Positions 34,275-40,766 of a stretch of DNA of 40,766 nucleotides are shown here, one piece after another; position 1 is the stretch's first letter; each line of letters begins with the position of its first letter. The translations under genes and the position numbers were made by a program. The stretch is from Paramacrobiotus richtersi (Eukaryota; Tardigrada; Eutardigrada; Parachela; Macrobiotidae): NCBI GenBank assembly GCA_034698045.1, contig JAQGAU010000105.1, positions 1 through 40,766 of the forward strand. Reading direction: 5' to 3'. The notes below the pieces were generated by a model. The model was not told the DNA's origin. It did not search any database and saw only the letters and a list, made by a program, of their open reading frames with translations.

Positions 34275-34593
34275 TTTAGGTTCTCCAATGCTCCAAGAAC
34301 TAGACACCAGAAGCGAGTACAATGGTGCCAGAAGCTAGTATGTAAATAAACAACAGGGTTACAGGAGAAATTATTTTGCTGTTCGGATTTCTGACTTGTC
34401 AGTTGGAATTCGGCAATCATCCAAAAAGAGCGTTAAAATTACTATAATGGAGACTAGAAGGCAAGATTTCGTACGAACAACCGAAGAAAAAAAATCATTC
34501 ATTTCGTCATATCAACAGGCTCAAAAACGAAAAGATGCTCCATGCAATGCATGCATAAACCAAAACTCAACAATGTTTTGGTTTTTCCACGGT

Positions 34594-34713
34594 GGTGTCA
34601 CGAAGTACATTACAGTTTCTGGATTTTGCCGCGCGCGTTGTACCAGCTCCCCGGTGGGGGCGACCTAGTAACACTGCTTTACACGCCTAAGTCTGCTTGT
34701 CTCGTGGTGCCAC
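34594..34713 (-). promoter_or_regulatory. Conserved upstream block of gene C
   Basis: In plus-strand order it holds GGTGTCACGAAGTACATTAC, GGATTTTGCCGC, CTCCCCGGTGGGGGCGACCT and TGTCTCGTGGTGCCAC. The same elements in the same order lie upstream of A and B. It starts about 430 bp before the start codon. It is probably part of the promoter, by conservation only. Confidence 0.5.
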
Positions 34714-34732
34714 GCCACAGTACTGTACAGTA

Positions 34733-34870
34733 AACGCCGTCCGGCAGTCACGTTCGCAGCAAGGCAAACTGCGATCGCATAACCGCCGACAAATCGACTG
34801 AACGGATCGGTTTACTCGATCAGCTGTGCACATGTGATCGTATCCGTCTCGTCATCCCTGTCGCCACAAA
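34733..34870. repeat. Duplicated intergenic block, B-C copy
   Basis: Partner of the block at 31684-31830. It lies after gene B's poly(A) signal (34916-34911) and before the conserved upstream block of gene C. Confidence 0.75.
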
Positions 34871-34990
34871 GGAATGAGGGAGAGACCTAGGAAATATTTT
34901 TCACCCAGCTTTTATTTCAGCAAGGCCGAAACTCTTAATCACACACCAACACATAATTTTGCAATTTGTGCATGAACTATCACACGCGGA

Positions 34991-35005
34991 TTTTCCCGCC
35001 AAAAA
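34991..35005. promoter_or_regulatory. GC-rich 3' UTR motif of gene B
   Basis: TTTTCCCGCCAAAAA on the plus strand, a perfect match to the E2F-type palindrome core. It lies about 70 bp after gene B's stop and before the AATAAA at 34916-34911. It matches the motifs after A and C. Confidence 0.45.
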
Positions 35006-35074
35006 CAAGGCACTTAAGTTTCGAGACTAGAAATATCCAGAGAGATTATACAAACAGAAATGTTGAACCAACTC

Positions 35075-37218
35075 TCATCGTTGCACCGGCTGCACATTAC
35101 AGACAGATATAAAGTAATGAAAGAGAAATCTGACAGTCCACACGTCAAATCTGCGCAGCCACTCTACAGTGAAATCTTTTGCATCCATGCTTTCAAATTC
35201 GCCCCGGAAATGACTGTGGAGTGTCTCAGCCACATTCCCACTGCAACGAAAACGATAATTACTGACAGTGAGTACTGACGTCATTTCAAACAAGAAATGA
35301 AAAAGTTATACATATGGAAATGAAAAGATCTGACGACAATAAAATACCAATCAAAACTACACAAACAGAGTATACACTACACACAAAGTAAAACTACGAG
35401 ACACAAACAGCCAAAATTATTTCGTACAACATGAACGCAAGGATAAAAATTTACAGACTTTTTGGTAAGAAATGTGCGTCAGAAGGCCATGAGCGCTTAT
35501 ACCTCAACACAAATATGCGAGCGATCATGTTCAGAAAACTCTATTACGATAGCGAAAAACTCTCCTACAAATTACAATTCAAAAAAAAAATAAAAACACG
35601 AAATATGCAGAAAGATAGTTGTTCAATATGTTCGCACAATCACATAGCACACCAAATCTCCAAAAAAAGACTACAATACCAACAGAACTAATAACGTTGT
35701 TACGGTACGTGAAAACAATATCATTGAAACAACTTTGATTGAACTCACTCCCGCAGCTCCTCTTTCAGTTTCTCCACCAACACCCGATTGCGCAACGACT
35801 CCAGCACCAGCAGCTCTTCGGCTGTCCTCAACGGTCCACCACATCCGGCGACATACTTGGCCCAGGTGTAATCTTCCCGTCCGCCAAACGGCTCCACATC
35901 CTTGGTCGTGTTGTACCGCTGATTAACTCCCGGGATTACCATACAGAACAGTCCGGTACTCAGTTCCAGGGGGGCCACCAAGGTCACGTTTCGTAGCCAG
36001 ACCTCGCGGACCCTTTCCGGACAGCAGAGGATCATCCGGGATAGAGCGGAGGGGGGCAGGGTGAGGTTGGCGAAGATAAGACGACGCAGCACTAAAGGAT
36101 GGCCAGCGCTATGTCTGCATAAAAAACCCAATAATTTGTCTAATAACTAATATAAAATAGTATACAACTGTAATAATAATAAATAATTTCTAATATAAAA
36201 CAAAATATAGATAAATAAAATACTATTAATATAACATAATATGAACTAATATAATATACAAGTATACTAGTTTTTAATATTAATACAATAATTAGATAAT
36301 TATAACGGCCATGCGGAAAATGAATTCCATTCAAACGTAACACAAATTACACTGAAAAAAATATAACAATTGTTAAGATTCTTGCAAAAAATTTGTTAAA
36401 CAAGCAGTCCCCAATTTTACGGGCTTTTTCATATAACTCATGTGCAAATGTGGATAATTATTGAAAATTGACCAGTACGGTAACTTACATATCCTCTAGA
36501 CGCATAAACAGCGCAAGCGTGGGATACAGATACCGGCAACTGGACCGCGTCCACACACCCGGCACCGGACGCGGCTGGAAGAACACCACGTCCCGTGTCT
36601 CGCGGCCCACGCACAGCGCAAAAGCCGTTTGCGGATGGTGGTCAAGGGGCGTGGGGTTTGTCTCACGGAGTGACATGTGTCCCCCGGAACGCAGTTCAAT
36701 GCTCACCTGATGACGGCAGTCGCCATATGGATCGGTAATCAGCTCATCCCACACCGGACAGACCCTGGAACAACAATATTTCCTTTATTTAAATTATTTA
36801 TTTTAACGCCTACATACATTGTGTGCCAGAGCTTCTTGTCTTGCGAATTTGTTTCGAAACTGTTTTTAAGTATTTTAATGCAATCAAAGTTTTGTAACTC
36901 CCGTCAGTTCTGGAAACTTCGGTAAAAATTTATTTTTCTGAAATTTTTTAACATAATAAAAATGATATTCAAAATATTAAAATAATTAACATCTCCAATC
37001 AAAATATTTAGTAATTAACCAGCAGAGTACATACCATCACGACAAACTTTAAAAACTGATCAGCGTTGTTACAATACAATGAAAACTAAGGATGGGCGTT
37101 TGCTTGACGGGTTTTACCTGCGAATGCGCTGCTGCGACACAGCATCCAGCTGCGAAAGGACTGCTTCCAGCAGTTCACGAGGTAGATCAGAGAGGAAAAT
37201 GTCTTCGTCCACTTCCAT
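35075..37218 (-). CDS. F-box-like family gene B (302 aa)
   Basis: Four coding exons: 37218-37118, 36764-36489, 36114-35749 and 35240-35075 (101+276+366+166 nt, in frame, GT/AG throughout). The F-box covers about residues 9-46 (LPRELLEAVLSQLDAVSQQ, then VCPVWDELI) and spans the first splice. F-box proteins normally link substrates to Skp1-Cul1 ubiquitin ligases. The rest is family-specific: FALCVGRETRDVVFFQ, LIFANLTLPPSALSR, VWLRNVTLVAPLELS, YVAGCGGPL and VWTVRFLFHYF. The start ATG (MEVDED) is four bases after the AG of a conserved acceptor. AATAAA is at 34916-34911. The gene lies 803 bp after gene A's stop and looks intact. No substrate-binding repeats (WD, LRR, Kelch) are seen. Confidence 0.85.
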
Positions 37219-37221
37219 TTC

Positions 37222-37290
37222 CTGACTAAATTTATTCAAATTTAGTCTGAGTATTGCTACTTACAGTTAGAACTATTCCACATAACTTAC
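37222..37290 (-). other. Predicted 5' UTR intron of gene B
   Basis: Donor GCTTGCG|GTAAGTTATG (37291/37290) and acceptor TTTAGTCAG|GAAATGG (37222/37221) define a 69-bp intron. The exon before it matches that of gene E. Confidence 0.6.
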
Positions 37291-37587
37291 CGCAAGCTCT
37301 AGAAAGTTCTCAGAATCCTAGTAATGGCAACAGATGTCCGATCAGGATTCAGAAATACAACAAAGTTTGTAGCAACCAGTGTAAACAAGACAGCTGATTT
37401 TACTTTGCAGGCTTTCCTTCTCTAACTTCGCAGGTGTCGGCACAATTATCCACAAAGAGCGTTAAATCATGGTAATCACCATCCTGGAAGATGCAATGTG
37501 AGATTTTCGTACGAACAAACGATAAATTATTAAAATTTGACGAGTATTCAACAAGAGCGAAAGGTTTGCTTTTGGTTTGTCAACCGT

Positions 37588-37720
37588 GGTGAAACGAAGC
37601 ACATTCCGATTCGCGGGATTTTCCGGCTGTACTCACATGATTGTTCTTCCAGCTCCCATAGGGGGTGCCCTAATATCACAGCCTCAATCACCGTAAATCT
37701 GTAGCGTCTCGTGGCGCCAC
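37588..37720 (-). promoter_or_regulatory. Conserved upstream block of gene B
   Basis: In plus-strand order it holds GGTGAAACGAAGCACATTCC, GGGATTTTCCGGC, CTCCCATAGGGGGTGCCCTA and CGTCTCGTGGCGCCAC. It lies 370-500 bp before the start codon and shares order and spacing with the blocks of A and C. Confidence 0.5.
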
Positions 37721-37930
37721 AAGAAGAAGTGAATCAAAGATTTCCCGTTTTCGTACCGGAAACCAGAAAACTGTGACACGCGGCATTTCAAGGATTTCTT
37801 AGTTTTCTTATCCGCATTACGCGAACTTTCCTCAGTGGCTTAACTATATTTTTTACGGTGCAAACTTTATAATTCTCATTCTTATCGAATAAATTAATAA
37901 TGTTCATTGGTGCGACAATCAACACACGGA

Positions 37931-37945
37931 TTTTACCGCCAAAAA
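37931..37945. promoter_or_regulatory. GC-rich downstream motif of gene A
   Basis: TTTTACCGCCAAAAA, preceded by CACACGGA, about 80 bp after the stop codon. It is the diverged equivalent of the motifs after B and C. I see no canonical AATAAA nearby. Confidence 0.35.
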
Positions 37946-38021
37946 ATAAATGTACAAGCTTCGCAACTAGTCACTAGAATAACAAAAACAGACTCCAAAT
38001 CAAAAATCTTTGAAACTACGA

Positions 38022-39895
38022 TCATGGTTGCATTGGCTGCACATTACAGACAGACACAAAATAATGAAAAAGAAATCTCAGCGTCCACACGTCAAATTTG
38101 CGCAGCCACTCCAGACTGAAATCTTTCGCCTCCATGCTTTCAAATTCACCCCAAAAATGATTGTAAAATGTCTCGGCCACATCCCCACTAAAAAAAATAA
38201 GACTACAGTACAAGATAAGTACTAAAGTTATTTTTAACGAAACTAACGCAGAAAATATTACCATAAAAAAACCAAACAGTTACAATTATTCTGACCAACA
38301 TGAACGTAAAGATATAAATTCCGGAATTTTAAAATAACAAGGTGCGCAAAAAGTCCGTCTTCCGCTTCAGAATAAATCCAAGAAGGCTCATTTTAAAAGT
38401 AAACTCTACTGCAACAAATTCACTAACGATGCATAAAAAAATAAAAAAAAATTTACAAAAATTAAAAATAAATTAAATTACAAATTATTATTAAGAAACG
38501 GTGCGCGCGAAAATGAAGTACAGACAGCTATAAACAGACTAAAAGTGAAAGAACAAGGAACTCACTCCTGCAGCTCCTCACTAAGCTTCTCCGCCAGCGT
38601 CTCATTGCGCAACGACTCCAGCACCACCTGTTCTTCGACCGCACTCAACGGTCCACCACATTCCGCTACATACTTGGCCCAGGTGTAATCATCCAGCGTT
38701 CCCCGCCCACCGAAGGGCTCCACATCCCTGGTCGTATTATACCGCTGATTCACTCCTAGAATCTCCATACAGAACGGTCCATTCAGCTCTAGAGTGGCGA
38801 TCAAGGTCACATTCCGCAACCAGACCTCTTTGACCATGTCCGGGCAGCAGAACACCGTCCGGGAGATGGCGACGGAGGGTAGTGTCAGGTTGGCGAATAT
38901 CAGGCGCCGGAGTATCATCGGATGACCGTCGTTCTTTCTGAAACCAACATCGATGTCACGGAATGGTTTACTAACTATTTTCGCAGAAGATGAACCACTT
39001 CAATCGCCATTTTATATTAATTTTTATGACTGCCGAAGATTTTCTTATGCTATTTAATTATCGCTGTTCCTTTATGCTCACGAAATTACACAGCTTACGT
39101 CTGTAAATCTAAAACATCGTTATGGAAAAGTAAATAAATGAAAAATGATAAAATAATCTAAAATAAAAAATAAAAAAACAATTCACAATTTATTACGGTA
39201 ACACAGGACACTGACATCTGTTGTACACGGTTGCGCAGTGCAATCATAAGGTGGAGATATCCGGAGAACGACCAACACGCGAGCGGTTGAGGCTGGAAGA
39301 AAACGACATCCTTTGTTTCTTTGCCCACGCACAGTGAAAAAACCCTTCCCGGACTAATGTAATAGGGCGGACCGATGACTTCACCGGGTTCAATTTGTCC
39401 TAAGGGATTCAGTTCAAACTGCACCTGACGACGGCAGTCGCCGTAGGGATCGGTGATCAGCTCATCCCACAGCGGACAAACCCTGCGAATCAATTAGATT
39501 TATACTATATTTTCTTAATTTTGAGCGATTCAGACTGTTTATAGGCGCTCATTATTTTGTCATAATTCTTTTATATATTTTCATGATTTATTATTTTATT
39601 ACAACATAATTATGCCTCACAATCTGTCGACATATTATTTTATTACAAAAAAAATGAAATCTTTATAAATGCCCCAAATTTTGAAAAATTTGTCCTTTTG
39701 CCTCACTAGGCTGCCAAAGTATTTAGCAGTGAAATACCATCCCTGAAACCTGGCCAATTTACTGCAGATATCACTGAAGTTTGACGGGTTTTACCTGCGA
39801 ATGCGCTGCTGCGATGGAGCATCGAGCTCCGAAAGGATTATCCCCAGCAGCTCACGAGGTAGATCAGAGAGGCAAATGTCTTCATCCACATCCAT
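38022..39895 (-). CDS. F-box-like family gene A (301 aa)
   Basis: Four coding exons: 39895-39795, 39482-39216, 38937-38566 and 38187-38022 (101+267+372+166 nt, in frame, GT/AG borders). The F-box lies at about residues 9-46 (LPRELLGIILSELDAPSQQ, then VCPLWDELI). The remainder shares the family blocks LIFANLTLP, VWLRNVTLIATLEL, GPFCMEILGVNQRY, YVAECGGPL and VWTLRFLFHYF. The start (MDVDED) directly follows a splice acceptor. Exon 2 is read to the donor at CAGAT|GTCAGT by homology. The Skp1-binding role is inferred from the F-box alone. The protein has no signal peptide or membrane segment that I can see, so it is probably cytosolic or nuclear. It is the first gene of the array within the window. 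Confidence 0.85.
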
Positions 39896-39898
39896 TTC

Positions 39899-39954
39899 CT
39901 ACATGTTCAAAGCTATGGTAAAAAAACTGTAACATGAGTATTCTAGATAACAAC
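39899..39954 (-). other. Possible 5' UTR intron of gene A
   Basis: The acceptor AACATGTAG|GAAATGG (39899/39898) is the same as in gene E. The upstream exon GGAGAATTATGGAATCTGAG matches gene E's exon, but the donor here is GTTGTT, a poor site. The intron is proposed by homology only. Confidence 0.35.
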
Positions 39955-40231
39955 CTCAGATTCCATAATTCTCCTAAGAGGGGCGTCGTATCCCAAACCA
40001 GAAAACAGCGGGAGAACACAGGAAAAGCACTCTGCAGCTCTTGTTTCTCAGGTGGAATTCGACACCAGTCATTCAACAGGAGCGTTTTCCGATTACGATT
40101 ATGGTTAGCAGTGATAAAGCTTTTCCGACTTTAATTTAAAGTCTTGTAAATAAAAGTCATATTTTTACTAAAGATTAAAGTTACAGATGAAAGGTTTGTT
40201 GTGGTTTCACTGGGTTGTACAGATACGCGGT

Positions 40232-40370
40232 GGTGACGAAGCATGTTGGAGGTGTCTGGGATTTTGCCGCTGCTCTCAAGCGACCATTCTTTCACGGCAA
40301 CACCCGTAGGGGGCGCCCTAATAGCACTGCCCCAGACCCCAAATAACTATGGGCCGTCTCATGGCGCCAC
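40232..40370 (-). promoter_or_regulatory. Conserved upstream block of gene A
   Basis: In plus-strand order it holds GGTGACGAAGCATG, GGGATTTTGCCGC, CACCCGTAGGGGGCGCCCTA and CGTCTCATGGCGCCAC. It begins about 340 bp before the start codon. The last two parts contain the palindromic cores GGGCGCCC and TGGCGCCA. The same order occurs upstream of B and C. Confidence 0.5.
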
Positions 40371-40766
40371 TGTACAGGATCGTGCATGTACATTTGTAAT
40401 GACGCAAGAAAATTTGAAAAAACGAAAAAAAACGGTTCCTCTTTTCGTACTTGTACGGGAAATTTTAGAATTTAGAAAGCTTCGATGAATGTTTGCCATT
40501 TTCAAGAATTTGTTAGGATTATCCGTTTGCCGACCCTTTCTCGGTGATGACGAGTTTTCCGTCGAGGACACGCAGCGAACTTGTGACTTGTCGTTTGAGC
40601 GATTTGCAGATCTGGTAAAAAAACTGTTGCTGATTTTGGATTTATCACTTATCGCAGCGATATCCTGTGAATGAGCAGCCGGGGACTTTTTCTCCAAAAT
40701 CCTAAATGTCCGTACAATGATGTCCAGTCGTAGTCCGTGGCGTTTGTTCCATCAGCTGGATTTCTC
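40371..40766. other. Intergenic, no supported gene
   Basis: Around 40488-40525 it shares a weak match (CATTTTCAAGAATTTGTTAG) with DNA upstream of gene B (GGCATTTCAAGGATTTCTTAG near 37782). A 61-codon plus-strand frame at 40489 is not supported. If the array continues to the right, this would be the 3' flank of another copy, but no exon 4 is seen. Confidence 0.35.

Noticed and set aside
34396-34733. Plus-strand frames over the upstream block of gene C
   Set aside because: The equivalent frames upstream of A and B are not conserved as protein. Conservation is in short DNA blocks.
40489-40674. 61-codon plus-strand frame near the right end
   Set aside because: It lies in DNA partly shared with the upstream region of gene B, which is non-coding.

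Overview
The window is from a eukaryote, almost certainly an invertebrate animal. Its real genes are split by short introns (56 to 667 bp) with GT/AG borders and carry AATAAA signals. The rest is old Ty3/Gypsy retrotransposon debris, a Maverick/Polinton relic and a terminal-inverted-repeat DNA element. Nothing identifies the species. An arthropod or tardigrade is my best guess, held with low confidence, from the retroposon-like tail near 26 kb and general base composition.

Positions 1 to about 25,500 are a graveyard of mobile elements. I can place pieces of reverse transcriptase, RNase H and integrase of Ty3/Gypsy type on both strands. All carry stops and frameshifts, and several are out of canonical order: two integrases lie head to tail at 6.2-7.3 kb, and RT halves point at each other at 10.5-11.3 kb. 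A 448-bp element (16,880-17,327) with 40-bp inverted ends and a 6-bp target duplication sits inside one decayed RNase H. At 21.8-22.8 kb three neighbouring minus-strand fragments match virion genes of Mavericks/adintoviruses, including the major capsid protein.

Positions about 25,540-26,000 look like a retroposon: an internal GA run, palindromes and a (TAA)n tail. They mark the boundary to the second half.

Positions 26,175-40,376 hold a tandem array of five genes on the minus strand, read from right to left (A, B, C, D, E). Each encodes an F-box-like protein of about 300 residues with the same exon plan: an F-box start exon, then exons of about 270, 370 and 166 nt, all joined in the same phase. 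A, B and E are intact in frame. C has a frameshift in exon 2. D is intact but strongly diverged, with an extra first exon that starts MGGC, a possible lipidation signal. A conserved splice acceptor just before the start codon, and matching donors 56-106 bp upstream, point to a hidden non-coding first exon in A, B, C and E. Genes A, B, C and partly E share an upstream block 340-430 bp before the start codon. A, B and C share a GC-rich motif after the stop codon.

F-box proteins usually recruit substrates to SCF ubiquitin ligases through Skp1. That role for this family is inferred from the N-terminal domain only. The remaining 250 residues match no family I recognise.
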